From: Streptomyces griseus subsp. griseus
GTDB lineage: Bacteria > Actinomycetota > Actinomycetes > Streptomycetales > Streptomycetaceae
DNA length: 64,000 nt
Assembly: GCF_000720255.1 (NCBI RefSeq)
Contig: NZ_JOJE01000017.1
Span: 108,314 to 172,313, forward strand
Reading direction: 5' to 3'
Position numbers and translations under genes: made by a program. Position 1 is the stretch's first letter; each line of letters opens with the position of its first letter. The notes below the pieces were generated by a model that saw nothing but the letters and a program-made list of their open reading frames with translations, searched no databases and had not been told where the DNA came from. Below are positions 42,287-53,301 of this stretch, one piece after another.

Positions 42287-43113
42287 CGGACGCAGCAGCC
42301 CTTCCCGGCCAGCCCCGCGGTGGAGTCCTCTCCGGACCCGCGACCGCGCGGGCCGTCAACGTCCTCGCGCCCAACGCCTCCGCGATGACCCTGGACGGCA
42401 CCAACACCTGGATCCTGTCCGAACCCGACTCCGAGCTCGCGGTCGTCGTCGACCCGGGCCCGCTCGACGACGGACACCTCCGTACGGTCGTCGACTCGGC
42501 CGAGAAGGCCGGCAAGCGCGTCGCCCTGACCCTGCTGACCCACGGCCACCCCGACCACGCGGAGGGCGCCGCCCGCTTCGCCGGGCTGACCGGCACCAAG
42601 GTGCGGGCCCTGGACCCGGCGCTGCGGCTGGGCGACGAGGGCCTGGCGGCCGGGAACGTGATCACCGTGGGCGGCCTGGAGCTGAGGGTCGTACCGACGC
42701 CCGGCCACACGTCGGACTCCCTCTGCTTCCACGTCCCGGCCGACCGGGCGATCCTCACGGGCGACACGATCCTCGGCCGCGGTACGACGATGGTGGCGCA
42801 CCCCGACGGCCGCCTGGGTGACTATCTGGACACCCTGCGGCGGCTCAGGTCGCTCACGGTCGACGACGGCGTGCACACGGTCCTGCCGGGGCACGGGCCC
42901 GTCCTGGAGGACGCCCAGGGTGCCGTGGAGTACTACCTCGCCCACCGCGCCCACCGCCTCGCCCAGATCGAGACGGCCGTCGAGGACGGCTACCGCACCC
43001 CTTCCGAGGTCGTCGCCCACGTCTACGCCGACGTCGACCGCTCCCTGTGGCCGGCCGCCGAGCTGTCGGTACGGGCCCAGCTGGACTACCTGGAGGAGCA
43101 CGGGCTCATCTAG
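42283..43113 (+). CDS. MBL-fold metallo-hydrolase, LACTB2/glyoxalase II-like
   Basis: 276 residues from ATG overlapping the Nudix stop. Zinc ligands: 'LLTHGHPDHAEGAARF' (HxHxDH), His in 'PTPGHTSDSL', Asp in 'AILTGDTILG', His in 'VLPGHGPVLED'. The C-terminal helical domain ('RTPSEVVAHVYADVDRSLWP') resembles LACTB2 endoribonuclease-like proteins. RNA or thioester hydrolysis is possible. Its TAG shares the CTAG with the stop of the convergent gene. Confidence 0.92.
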   Translation: MTDAAALPGQPRGGVLSGPATARAVNVLAPNASAMTLDGTNTWILSEPDSELAVVVDPGPLDDGHLRTVVDSAEKAGKRVALTLLTHGHPDHAEGAARFAGLTGTKVRALDPALRLGDEGLAAGNVITVGGLELRVVPTPGHTSDSLCFHVPADRAILTGDTILGRGTTMVAHPDGRLGDYLDTLRRLRSLTVDDGVHTVLPGHGPVLEDAQGAVEYYLAHRAHRLAQIETAVEDGYRTPSEVVAHVYADVDRSLWPAAELSVRAQLDYLEEHGLI

Positions 43114-43931
43114 CCGGCCGGCTGACCGGGCCGGGGTGCTTTGACGCCGTGCACACGCGCGTACTCCGCCGCCAGCCACGGGCCCAGGTCGTCGACGTAG
43201 GACCTGAGGACCTCCGCGTCGCCGGTCGGCTCGTAGCCGCGTACCGCCACTGCTCGCAGCTGCCGCGCCCGGTCGGGGTAGTACGCGGCGAAGACGTCGG
43301 CCATCTCGTGCAGGTCGCTGGTCCAGCCGTTCCAGCGGGGCATGACGAGCGTGAACGCGGTGCGGACCAGACGCCGGGACATGAACCGTACGAGCGGTCG
43401 CCGTGCCTCCTCGCTGTCCTCGGCGGCGGCGATCCGCTCGCGCCAGCGCGGGAGGACCAGCGCGAGGTCGCCGTTGGTCTCCCGGGCGAGCAGGGAGTCG
43501 GGCCGGTAGCGCGGCAGGAACGCGGCGAGGTCCTCACCGATCAGCGGGGTGCACAGGCAGGCGACGAACCACCCCAGGTCGTGCCTCTCCAGGTCGCTCA
43601 GCGTTTGCGCGCGACTGACCAGCAGGGCTCCGCCACCGTCGACCTGCGCGAACTCCTCGCCGACGGCCTTTTCCAGGGCGCGGGCACCGGCCCGGTCGGC
43701 GTCGGTCGGCTCCTCGTGCAGGGCGATCAGCAGGTCCAGGTCACTGCGGCCCACGCGTGCGGTGCCGCGCGGGATCGACCCGTACAGGTACGCGCTGTGC
43801 ATGCGCGCGCCGAAGACGTCCGCCACCCGGAGCCGGACGGCGGCGACAACGGGCCGGAAGGGGTCGGGGACGCGCGTGAGGGAGCCCTCGCGCGCGATGT
43901 ATCCCTCCGCGTCAAGTCCTGGACGGTTCAT
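43110..43931 (-). CDS. Nucleotidyltransferase-domain protein
   Basis: 273 residues from ATG. 'HSAYLYGSIPRGTARVGRSD' followed by LDLLIAL is the NTase fold motif (GSxxRG...DxD) with both catalytic Asp. The C-terminal half is helical (HEPN-like or regulator domain, 'WTSDLHEMADVFAAYYPDRA'). It could adenylylate or otherwise nucleotidylate a small molecule, RNA or protein, like the aminoglycoside or MNT-type enzymes. It ends in a 4-bp overlap with the convergent MBL gene. Confidence 0.85.
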   Translation of the reverse strand: MNRPGLDAEGYIAREGSLTRVPDPFRPVVAAVRLRVADVFGARMHSAYLYGSIPRGTARVGRSDLDLLIALHEEPTDADRAGARALEKAVGEEFAQVDGGGALLVSRAQTLSDLERHDLGWFVACLCTPLIGEDLAAFLPRYRPDSLLARETNGDLALVLPRWRERIAAAEDSEEARRPLVRFMSRRLVRTAFTLVMPRWNGWTSDLHEMADVFAAYYPDRARQLRAVAVRGYEPTGDAEVLRSYVDDLGPWLAAEYARVHGVKAPRPGQPAG

Positions 43932-43976
43932 GGGTGCGTCGAGAGCCGGTGGTGTGGTCCTGTTCGCGAACCGGCG

Positions 43977-44651
43977 TCAGCGCGAGCGCTTCGCCAGCCG
44001 CTCCACGTCCAGCAGGATCACCGCGCGGGCCTCCAGGCGGAGCCACCCGCGCCCGGCGAAGTCCGCCAGCGCCTTGTTGACCGTCTCGCGCGAGGCGCCG
44101 ACCAGCTGGGCCAGCTCCTCCTGCGTCAGGTCGTGCACGACGTGGATGCCCTCCTCGGACTGCACGCCGAAGCGGCGCGAGAGGTCCAGCAGGGCACGGG
44201 CCACACGGCCGGGGACGTCCGAGAAGACGAGGTCCGACATCGCGTCGTTGGTCTTGCGCAGCCGGCGGGCGACGGCGCGCAGCAACGCCGCGGCCACCTC
44301 GGGGCGCGCGTTCAGCCAGGGCTGGAGGTCGCCGTGGCCCAGGCCCAGCAGCTTCACCTCGGTGAGCGCGGTGGCCGTGGCCGTACGGGGGCCCGGGTCG
44401 AACAGCGACAGTTCGCCGATGAGCTCGCCGGGGCCGACCACCGCGAGCATGTTCTCGCGGCCGTCGGGGGAGGTGCGGTGGAGCTTTACCTTGCCCTCGG
44501 TGACGACGTAGAGCCGGTCACCGGGGTCGCCCTCGTGGAACAGGGAGTCGCCGCGTGCGAGGGTCACCTCACTCATGGAGGCGCGGAGCTCCCCGCTCTG
44601 CTCGTCGTCGAGAGCCGCGAAGAGCGGGTTGCGCCGCAGAACGTCGTCCAC
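43977..44651 (-). CDS. crp: cAMP receptor protein Crp
   Basis: 224 residues from GTG 44651 with AGGAGAG upstream; the length equals the Streptomyces Crp I know. The cNMP-binding domain has 'GDRLYVVTEGKVKLHRTSPD' and 'GELIGELSLFDPGPRTATAT' (the cAMP phosphate-binding cassette), then the winged HTH 'LTQEELAQLVGASRETVNKA'. Crp is a global regulator of germination, development and secondary metabolism in Streptomyces. Two dyads upstream (44700-44756) may be autoregulatory. Confidence 0.95.
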   Translation of the reverse strand: MDDVLRRNPLFAALDDEQSGELRASMSEVTLARGDSLFHEGDPGDRLYVVTEGKVKLHRTSPDGRENMLAVVGPGELIGELSLFDPGPRTATATALTEVKLLGLGHGDLQPWLNARPEVAAALLRAVARRLRKTNDAMSDLVFSDVPGRVARALLDLSRRFGVQSEEGIHVVHDLTQEELAQLVGASRETVNKALADFAGRGWLRLEARAVILLDVERLAKRSR

Positions 44652-44699
44652 GAGTTCTCTCCTTGTCGACCTGCTCAGGGGATCTTGCTTCCCCTTGGT

Positions 44700-44756
44700 A
44701 CCAGGGGACCCTGGTGCCCATTTTGCCGGACGGTCCAAACAGTGTGATCTGTCACA
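44700..44756. promoter_or_regulatory. Two dyads in the crp promoter region, one Crp-like
   Basis: ACCAGGGGACCCTGGT at 44700-44715 is a near-perfect palindrome (7-bp arms around GA). TGTGATCTGTCACA at 44743-44756 has Crp half-sites TGTGA and TCACA but with a 4-bp instead of 6-bp spacer. Both lie upstream of crp (start 44651) and of the divergent nth gene. Autoregulation by Crp is plausible; the short spacer argues for caution. Confidence 0.55.
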
Positions 44757-44858
44757 AGGATGCCGTACACATGTCCCGGGGTAAGCGGCAGGGGTCCAAT
44801 TGGACGCCGATCTTCAGGGTCCGGGGCGGATGTCGGTGCCTGGCTTTAGGCTGGCCGG

Positions 44859-45812
44859 GTGTCCAAAACGCCGGTGAGAGCACAGGCCAAGGGGGCTGCG
44901 CGGGTGGTTGTACGTCGCGATTCCGCTGTGGGCGAACAAGCGTCCGGCGACGGGAGGAAAACGCCAAAGGCGGCAAAGGGGGTGGCGGCCGCGAAGAAGA
45001 CGGCGGCACCCGCGCAGGCTGCGCGGAAGCCTCCCAAGGAGGAGTCGCGGACCGCTCTCGTGCGGCGTGCCCGGCGTATCAACCGGGAGCTCGCCGAGGT
45101 CTACCCGTACGCGCATCCCGAGCTGGACTTCGAGAACCCCTTCCAGCTGCTGGTGGCCACCGTGCTCTCGGCACAGACCACGGACCTCAGGGTCAACCAG
45201 ACGACGCCCGCCCTCTTCGCCAAGTACCCCGCCCCCGAGGACCTGGCCGCGGCCAACCCGGATGAGGTCGAGGAGATCCTGCGCCCGTGCGGCTTCTTCC
45301 GGGCCAAGACCCGGTCGGTGATGGGGCTGTCGAAGGCCCTCGTCGAGGAGTTCGGCGGCGAGGTGCCCGGCCGCCTGGAAGACCTCGTGAAACTGCCCGG
45401 CGTCGGTCGCAAGACCGCCTTCGTCGTCCTCGGCAACGCGTTCGGCCGGCCCGGCATCACCGTGGACACGCACTTCCAGCGGCTGGTGCGGCGCTGGCAG
45501 TGGACCGAGGCGACCGACCCGGACAAGATCGAGGCGGCGATCGGGGCGCTCTTCCCGAAGAGCGAGTGGACGATGCTCTCGCACCATGTGATCTTCCACG
45601 GCCGTCGTATCTGCCACGCCCGAAAGCCCGCCTGTGGCGCCTGCCCCATCGCCCCGCTCTGCCCGGCGTTCGGCGAGGGCGAGACGGACCCCGAGAAGGC
45701 GAAGAAGCTGCTCAAGTACGAAAAGGGCGGCTTCCCCGGCCAGCGACTGAAGCCCCCGCAGGCCTATCTGGACGCGGGTGGCAAGCCGGCACCGCCGCTG
45801 GGGGCCGGATGA
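44859..45812 (+). CDS. nth: Endonuclease III
   Basis: 317 residues from GTG 44859. After a long basic N-terminal extension (~65 residues rich in Lys and Ala) comes the glycosylase: '[20 protein letters not shown]', the helix-hairpin-helix '[17 protein letters not shown]' with catalytic Lys, and Asp in '[10 protein letters not shown]'. The [4Fe-4S] ligands follow in '[17 protein letters not shown]'. It removes oxidised pyrimidines and nicks abasic DNA. The extension is longer than in E. coli (211 residues). Confidence 0.94.
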   Translation: MSKTPVRAQAKGAARVVVRRDSAVGEQASGDGRKTPKAAKGVAAAKKTAAPAQAARKPPKEESRTALVRRARRINRELAEVYPYAHPELDFENPFQLLVATVLSAQTTDLRVNQTTPALFAKYPAPEDLAAANPDEVEEILRPCGFFRAKTRSVMGLSKALVEEFGGEVPGRLEDLVKLPGVGRKTAFVVLGNAFGRPGITVDTHFQRLVRRWQWTEATDPDKIEAAIGALFPKSEWTMLSHHVIFHGRRICHARKPACGACPIAPLCPAFGEGETDPEKAKKLLKYEKGGFPGQRLKPPQAYLDAGGKPAPPLGAG

Positions 45813-45915
45813 CGGGACGCGCGAGCCGGGAGCGGTGGCCCGCACCGGACCGCGCTCCGGCGGAACGATCCCGGGCAGGTCGGGCGTTGAGCAGGGCGGA
45901 ACGACGGGGGTGGCG

Positions 45916-46611
45916 ATGACACGCGCGAGCAACACACAAGGCGGCCCGGTGACACTCAGCAAGGACGGGATGCCCGCCTGGCTGGACCCGGTGGTGCGCG
46001 CCGCCGAGACGGTCCAGCCGCTCCAGCTGAGCCGCTTCCTTCCGCCGAAGGACGGCGCCGGGCGGCAGTCGGCCGTCCTCATCCTCTTCGGCGAGGGCGA
46101 GCGGGGCCCCGAGCTGCTGCTGATGGAGCGCGCCGGATCGCTGCGCTCCCACGCGGGGCAGCCGTCCTTCCCCGGTGGCGCCCTCGACCCGGAGGACGGC
46201 GACCCCAAGGGCGACGGACCGCTGCGGGCGGCGCTGCGGGAGGCGGAGGAGGAGACCGGGCTCGACCCGGCCGGCGTCCAGCTCTTCGGTGTCCTGCCCG
46301 CGCTGTACATCCCGGTCAGCCGCTTCGTCGTCACCCCGGTACTGGGCTGGTGGCGCGAGCCCAGCCCCGTCGGCGTCGTGGACCCGAACGAGACCGCCCG
46401 TGTCTTCACCGTCCCCGTGGCGGATCTCACGGACCCCGCCAACCGCGCCACCACCGCTCACCCCAGCGGCCACCGAGGACCGGCATTTCTGGTCGAATCA
46501 GCCCTGGTGTGGGGCTTCACCGCCGGCGTGATCGACAGACTCCTGCACTACGCGGGCTGGGAACGCCCCTGGGACCGGGACAAGCAGGTCCCGCTCGACT
46601 GGCGGTCATGA
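45916..46611 (+). CDS. NUDIX hydrolase, CoA pyrophosphatase (NudL) type
   Basis: 231 residues from ATG 45916; GTG 45910 and GTG 45949 are alternatives. 'LRSHAGQPSFPGGALDPEDG' followed by 'AALREAEEETGLDPAGVQL' is the CoA-Nudix signature (the LLTxR...GQxxFPGG UPF0035 motif upstream of the Nudix box). Expected reaction: CoA to 3',5'-ADP and 4'-phosphopantetheine. It is followed after 4 bp by the MarP-type protease gene, as in many actinobacteria. Confidence 0.9.
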   Translation: MTRASNTQGGPVTLSKDGMPAWLDPVVRAAETVQPLQLSRFLPPKDGAGRQSAVLILFGEGERGPELLLMERAGSLRSHAGQPSFPGGALDPEDGDPKGDGPLRAALREAEEETGLDPAGVQLFGVLPALYIPVSRFVVTPVLGWWREPSPVGVVDPNETARVFTVPVADLTDPANRATTAHPSGHRGPAFLVESALVWGFTAGVIDRLLHYAGWERPWDRDKQVPLDWRS

Positions 46612-46615
46612 CAGG

Positions 46616-47824
46616 GTGAACCCCGTGAACGTGCTGGACATCCTGTTGCTGGTCGCCGCCGTGTGGTTCGCGATCGTCGGCTACCGCCAGGGCTTCGTCG
46701 TCGGCATCCTGTCGGTGACCGGTTTCCTCGGCGGCGGTCTCGTCGCCGTCTACCTGCTCCCCGTGGTCTGGGACGCCCTGACCGACAACGCCGAGGTCAG
46801 CACGACCGCCGCCGTCGTCGCTGTCGTCGTCGTGATCGTGTGCGCCTCGGTCGGCCAGGCCCTCACGACCCACCTCGGCAACAAACTGCGCCGGTACATC
46901 ACCTGGTCCCCGGCCCGCGCGCTGGACGCCACGGGCGGTGCCCTCGTCAACGTCGTGGCGATGCTGCTCGTCGCCTGGCTGATCGGTTCCGCCCTCGCCG
47001 GCACCACACTGCCGACGCTGGGCAAGGAGGTCCGCAGCTCCAAGGTGCTGCTCGGGGTCTCCCGGGCGCTGCCGACCCAGGCCGACACCTGGTTCGCTGA
47101 CTTCTCCTCCGTCCTTGCGCAGAACGGCTTCCCGCAGGTCTTCAGCCCGTTCTCCAACGAGCCCATCAAGGACGTCCAGCCGCCCGACCCGGCGCTCGCC
47201 GACAGCGCCGTGGCCACCCGCGCCCAGCGCTCCATCGTCAAGGTGATGGGCACTGCCCAGAGTTGCGGCAAGGTCCTGGAGGGCACCGGCTTCGTCTTCG
47301 GTGACCGCCGCGTCATGACCAACGCGCACGTCGTCGGCGGCGTCGACGAGCCCACCGTCCAGATCGGCGGTGAGGGCAGGAAGTACGACGCGACGGTCGT
47401 CCTCTACGACTGGAAGCGCGACATCGCGGTACTCGACGTCCCGAGCCTGAAAGCGCCCGTCCTGCACTTCACGTCGCGGGACGCGGCGAGCGGCGACAGC
47501 GCCATCGTGGCCGGCTTCCCGGAGAACGGGTCGTACGACGTGCGCGCCGCCCGCGTGCGCGGGCGCATCACCGCCAACGGCCCCGACATCTACCACCGCG
47601 GCACGGTCCGCCGAGACGTCTACTCGCTGTACGCGAACGTACGCCAGGGCAATTCAGGAGGTCCGCTGCTCACGCCCGAGGGCAAGGTGTACGGCGTGGT
47701 CTTCGCGAAGTCCCTCGACGACGCCAACACCGGCTACGCGCTCTCCGCGGACGAGATCCAGCAGGCCATCACCCAGGGGCGTGCCGCCAACCAGCAGGTG
47801 GACAGCGACAGCTGCGCCCTCTGA
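46616..47824 (+). CDS. MarP-type periplasmic serine protease (CvpA-trypsin fusion)
   Basis: 402 residues from GTG 46616. Four N-terminal membrane helices form a CvpA/colicin V production-like domain ('LDILLLVAAVWFAIVGYRQG'). The C-terminal trypsin domain has His in 'RVMTNAHVVGG', Asp in 'WKRDIAVLDV' and Ser in 'VRQGNSGGPLLTPEG', with two Cys (SCGKV near the start of the domain, SCAL at the end) that could form the known disulfide. In mycobacteria MarP maintains acid resistance by processing cell-wall hydrolases. Confidence 0.93.
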   Translation: MNPVNVLDILLLVAAVWFAIVGYRQGFVVGILSVTGFLGGGLVAVYLLPVVWDALTDNAEVSTTAAVVAVVVVIVCASVGQALTTHLGNKLRRYITWSPARALDATGGALVNVVAMLLVAWLIGSALAGTTLPTLGKEVRSSKVLLGVSRALPTQADTWFADFSSVLAQNGFPQVFSPFSNEPIKDVQPPDPALADSAVATRAQRSIVKVMGTAQSCGKVLEGTGFVFGDRRVMTNAHVVGGVDEPTVQIGGEGRKYDATVVLYDWKRDIAVLDVPSLKAPVLHFTSRDAASGDSAIVAGFPENGSYDVRAARVRGRITANGPDIYHRGTVRRDVYSLYANVRQGNSGGPLLTPEGKVYGVVFAKSLDDANTGYALSADEIQQAITQGRAANQQVDSDSCAL

Positions 47825-48156
47825 GGGGCTGTCGCGGGGTGCTGGGCGTCAGCCTCGAGGGTGACGCAGACGGACCGAGACCCAGCGGGCCCGGCGGCGC
47901 AGGATACGTGGGATGCCCACCCTGAGATCCGTGCCCTCTTGCGGGGCACCGCCTCGCTGGTGGGAGCTCAGGCCAGAGGCCGAGCGGCGAGTGCGTGCTA
48001 CGTCACTGTAGTCGTGCGTCCAGCCCATACCCGGACGTCTGCCCCTGCCCCAAGGTCGATAACCGCCTTCGCGCCCCCCAATTGGCCTATGCGCCAGGCA
48101 ATTGGCTGTTCGTAGGACAGGTGTTCAGGTGGTGGATACCAGCCGCACCGATTCGG
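47825..48156. other. Intergenic stretch without a convincing gene
   Basis: About 330 bp. A GTG-started frame at 47861-48115 begins plausibly (TQTDRDPAGPAAQDTWDAHP) but loses coding character after ~45 codons and has no RBS. The right part is less GC-rich with CCAATTGG-type short dyads (48077-48105). I see no RNA gene or repeat. Confidence 0.5.
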
Positions 48157-49095
48157 TCACCGATCGGGTTCGGGATCCTTCAGCCAATTGATCAGTTCGG
48201 TGGAGAAAGCGACCGGATCCTCCTCGTGCGGGAAGTGTCCGAGCCCGTCGAACAACCGCCAGCGGTACGGCGCTTCGACGTACTCCCCGGAACCGGCCGC
48301 GCTGCGCGTGCGCATCACGGGATCGAGAGAGCCGTGCAGATGAAGCGTCGGCACCCGAACCGGCCGCTTCATGCGCCGGTTGAACTGGATACCGTCGGGC
48401 CGCGCCAGCGAGCGGACCAGCCAGCGGTACGGCTCGACCGAGCAGTGCGCCGTCGAAGGGATGCAGATCGCGCGCTGGTACGTCTCCACCGCCTCGTCGT
48501 CCGGCAGGCGCGGCCCGGACCACTCCCGGATCAGCCGGCCCACCAGCGCGCCGTCGTCGGCGGTGAGCTGCCGCTCCGGGATCCAGGGCCGCTGAAACCC
48601 CCAGACGTAGGAGCCCGCGCGCGTCTGCTTGACGTCCGCGAGCATCGCCGAGCGCCAGCGCCGGGGGTGCGGCATCGAGGCGACCGCGAGCCGCCGTACG
48701 AGCTTGGGGCGCATCGCGGCCGCCGTCCACGCCAGGTATCCGCCCAGGTCGTGGCCGACCAGCGCGGCGTCCGGCTCGCCGAGGGAGCGGATCACGCCGG
48801 TGACGTCGAGGGCGAGATTGGCGGGGTCGTAGCCGCGCGGGGTGCGGTCGCTGCCGCCGACACCCCGCAGGTCCATGGCTACAGCCCGGAAGCCCGCGTC
48901 GGCGAGCGCCACGAGTTGGTGCCGCCAGGCCCACCAGAACTGCGGGAAGCCGTGCAGGAGCAGCACCAGTGGCCCGTCGCCCACCTCGGCGATGTGGAAC
49001 CGGGCGCCGTTCGCGGCGACCTCCCGGTGCGTCCAGGGGCCGTCCGGGCGTACGACAGAAGCGGGTTGCGCCGATGGAGTGGCGGGGTCCGTCAT
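48157..49095 (-). CDS. Alpha/beta hydrolase, epoxide hydrolase-like
   Basis: 312 residues from ATG 49095, overlapping the previous stop. Oxyanion motif 'LLLHGFPQFWWAWRHQL' (HGxP), nucleophile elbow 'ALVGHDLGGYLAW' with Asp (not Ser), and His in 'FDGLGHFPHEEDP' with acid in 'LHGSLDPVMRT'. An Asp nucleophile indicates an epoxide hydrolase or haloalkane dehalogenase mechanism; conserved cap Tyr candidates occur. The cytoplasmic substrate is unknown. Confidence 0.88.
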   Translation of the reverse strand: MTDPATPSAQPASVVRPDGPWTHREVAANGARFHIAEVGDGPLVLLLHGFPQFWWAWRHQLVALADAGFRAVAMDLRGVGGSDRTPRGYDPANLALDVTGVIRSLGEPDAALVGHDLGGYLAWTAAAMRPKLVRRLAVASMPHPRRWRSAMLADVKQTRAGSYVWGFQRPWIPERQLTADDGALVGRLIREWSGPRLPDDEAVETYQRAICIPSTAHCSVEPYRWLVRSLARPDGIQFNRRMKRPVRVPTLHLHGSLDPVMRTRSAAGSGEYVEAPYRWRLFDGLGHFPHEEDPVAFSTELINWLKDPEPDR

Positions 49096-49580
49096 GACGA
49101 TGAGCGTGCCACAGCCTCGATGGCCTCCGGCACGCGGTCCCGCGGAAGCTCGGGACGCGGGTGCGGCTTGGCGTTCTGCAGGACGCCCGCCGACTCCTTC
49201 ATCGACGCTGCGACCTTCTGCGGACCCTGGCTCTTCTTGGCCTTCTTCGCGAACACCACACCGATCAGGGCGAGCAGGCCCGCGAGGAGGACGTTGGCGG
49301 CGAAGGACAGCAGGAAGCAGACGGCGAGGTTCCAACCGCTCCAGGTCCGGATGCCGTACGCCAGGGCGAAGTTCAGCATCGGCAGGGAGAAGATCAGGAC
49401 CGCGCCGGCCAGCGTGAAGGCGCCGCCGCTCGTCGCGCCGCGTTTGACGTCCTGCTTGAGCTGCGCCTTCGCCAGCGCGATCTCGTCGTGCACCAGCGCC
49501 GACAATTCGGTCGTCGCCGACGCGAACAGCTGGCCGATGCTGCGTTCGGCGCCGACCGGGCTGCCGTCGGGTGCGCTCAT
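49092..49580 (-). CDS. Actinobacterial Holin-X (phage holin superfamily III) membrane protein
   Basis: 162 residues from ATG 49580 with GGGAGAGA upstream. 'SIGQLFASATTELSALVHDE' 'IALAKAQLKQDV' precedes two membrane helices ('FTLAGAVLIFSLPMLNFALA', 'LAVCFLLSFAANVLLAGLLA'), then a basic tail. Despite the family name this is a chromosomal membrane protein conserved in Streptomyces, not a prophage gene. It is coupled to the hydrolase. Confidence 0.9.
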   Translation of the reverse strand: MSAPDGSPVGAERSIGQLFASATTELSALVHDEIALAKAQLKQDVKRGATSGGAFTLAGAVLIFSLPMLNFALAYGIRTWSGWNLAVCFLLSFAANVLLAGLLALIGVVFAKKAKKSQGPQKVAASMKESAGVLQNAKPHPRPELPRDRVPEAIEAVARSSS

Positions 49581-49693
49581 CGCGGTCTCTCCCTCTTTCG
49601 TCTTCCGTCTGACCTGTGCCTGATCCATGCCTGTCCGACTTCTGCCCGACCGGCCTGTTTGAACGGTCCTGTCGTTTGTACCGTCCCGTCAGA

Positions 49694-51154
49694 TCATGCC
49701 GGACCGTCGTTGTCCTCGCCTGCCCCGCCCGGTACTTCGGCAAGCCCGTGGCGTGTCGCGCCCTCACGGCCCGCGGGCCCGGCGGCCTTCTCCGCGGCGA
49801 TACGGCGGTGTTCGGCGGCCTTGCGCTCGTAGATGTCGGCCATCCGCAGGTGGTAGGCCGGGTCGTCCTGTTCGTAGATGTCCGGGATGCCGTCGAGGTC
49901 CTCGTCGCGCTCCTCGGCCTCGTACAGCCGGCGGTACTTGGCGTTGCGCAGCTTCAGCAGGACCGTCGCCACGGTCGCCGCGATGACGGATCCGACGAGG
50001 ACGGACGCCTTGACCTCGTCGGTCAGCGCCGCGTCGCCCACGAAGGCGAGTTCGCCGATGAGCAGCGAGACGGTGAAGCCGATACCGGCCAGGGAGGCGA
50101 CCGCGAACACGTCCGCCCAGGCCAGGTCGTCGCTCAGCGAGGCCCGGGTGAAGCGGGCGGTCAGCCAGGTTCCGCCGAAGATGCCGATCGTCTTGCCGAC
50201 GACCAGCCCCAGGACGACGCCCAGCGTCTCCGGCCGGGTGAACACGTCGCCGAGCGCGCCGGCCGAGACCGTGACACCGGCGCTGAACAGTGCGAACAGC
50301 GGCACCGCGAGGCCCGCGGAGAGGGGGCGCACCAGGTGCTCGATGCGCTCGCCGGGGGAGCGTTCCTCGCCCTCGCGGGTCGTGCAGCGCAGCATCAGCC
50401 CCATGGCGACGCCCGCGATCGTCGCGTGGATGCCGCTGTTGTACATCAGCCCCCAGATGACCAGGCCGAGCGGGACGTACACGTACCAGCCGCGTACGCC
50501 GGTGCGCAGCAGCAGCCAGAAGACGGCGAGGCCGAAGGCCGCGCCGGCCAGCGCGGCGAAGTTCAGCCGGTCGGTGAAGAAGACGGCGATGATCAGGATC
50601 GCGAACAGGTCGTCTACGACGGCGAGGGTGAGCAGGAAGGCGCGCAGGGCGCTCGGCAGCGACGTCCCGATGACCGCGAGCACGGCGAGAGCGAAGGCGA
50701 TGTCGGTGGCGGTCGGTACGGCCCAGCCGTCGGTGGAACCGCCATCGGTGAGGTTGGTGAGGGTGTAGACGAGTGCCGGTACGGCCATCCCGCACAGGGC
50801 GGCCACCACCGGCAGCACGGCGGCTTTGGGGTCGCGCAGGTCACCGGCGACCAGTTCACGCTTGAGTTCGATGCCGGCGACGAAGAAGAACACGGCGAGA
50901 AGGCCGTCGGCGGCCCAGTGCGCGATCGACAGGTCCAGGCCGAGGGCCTCGGGGCCGAGGTGGTAGTGGCCGACGGTCTCGTAGCTGTCGTGCAGCGCCG
51001 GTACGTTCGCCCAGACCAGCGCCGCGATCGCGGCGAGGAGCAGCAGCACACCGCCGACCGTCTCCGTGCGCAGCGCGTCGGCGACGTAGGTCCGCTCCGG
51101 CAGGGACAGACGTCCGAGAACCTTGCGGGGAGTCGGGGTGCGGGGCGCGGCCAC
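49694..51154 (-). CDS. nhaA: Na+/H+ antiporter NhaA
   Basis: 486 residues from GTG 51154 with GGAGGT 7 nt upstream. 'AVFFFVAGIELKRELVAGDL', 'GWAVPTATDIAFALAVLAVI' and 'LTLAVVDDLFAILIIAVFF' include the paired Asp of the ion site and the unwound TATD helix. The C-terminus extends ~70 residues beyond the transporter with an acidic stretch ('EERDEDLDGIPDIYEQDDP') resembling a calcium-type DxDxDG loop. It exchanges Na+ for H+ and adjusts pH. Confidence 0.95.
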   Translation of the reverse strand: MAAPRTPTPRKVLGRLSLPERTYVADALRTETVGGVLLLLAAIAALVWANVPALHDSYETVGHYHLGPEALGLDLSIAHWAADGLLAVFFFVAGIELKRELVAGDLRDPKAAVLPVVAALCGMAVPALVYTLTNLTDGGSTDGWAVPTATDIAFALAVLAVIGTSLPSALRAFLLTLAVVDDLFAILIIAVFFTDRLNFAALAGAAFGLAVFWLLLRTGVRGWYVYVPLGLVIWGLMYNSGIHATIAGVAMGLMLRCTTREGEERSPGERIEHLVRPLSAGLAVPLFALFSAGVTVSAGALGDVFTRPETLGVVLGLVVGKTIGIFGGTWLTARFTRASLSDDLAWADVFAVASLAGIGFTVSLLIGELAFVGDAALTDEVKASVLVGSVIAATVATVLLKLRNAKYRRLYEAEERDEDLDGIPDIYEQDDPAYHLRMADIYERKAAEHRRIAAEKAAGPAGREGATRHGLAEVPGGAGEDNDGPA

Positions 51155-51231
51155 GGGAGAGACCTCCGGTCGGTGGGCAGGACGGAACACATGCCGACCA
51201 GACTTCCCGGCGCACCTGTTTGTTTAGTTTA

Positions 51232-51287
51232 CCTAACGTGTGCGGGTTCCAGGAGCGGGGGAGGAATCCGGTGATCCCTACGTTAGG
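51232..51287. promoter_or_regulatory. Widely spaced inverted repeat near the nhaA promoter
   Basis: CCTAACGT (51232-51239) and ACGTTAGG (51280-51287) are perfect inverted 8-mers 40 bp apart, inside an AT-rich patch (TTTGTTTAGTTTACC) upstream of nhaA. They may be paired operator half-sites; no regulator can be named. Confidence 0.4.
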
Positions 51288-51295
51288 CGCGAAAC

Positions 51296-51325
51296 GGACA
51301 CCCGGCGCACTGGTCACCGGGTGCC
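51296..51325 (-). terminator. Terminator of acs
   Basis: On the minus strand GGCACCCGG pairs with CCGGGTGTCC around an 11-nt loop, 15 bp past the acs stop. Confidence 0.8.
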
Positions 51326-51339
51326 CCTTCCGTCGTATC

Positions 51340-53297
<1,958 letters not shown>

Positions 53298-53301
<4 letters not shown>

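Noticed and set aside
47861..48115. Small gene on the + strand between marP-type gene and the hydrolase
   Set aside because: No RBS, coding character fades after about 45 codons, and no recognisable family.
49092..49580. Prophage marker from the holin-like gene
   Set aside because: The Holin-X family is a common chromosomal membrane protein in actinobacteria and no other phage gene is near.
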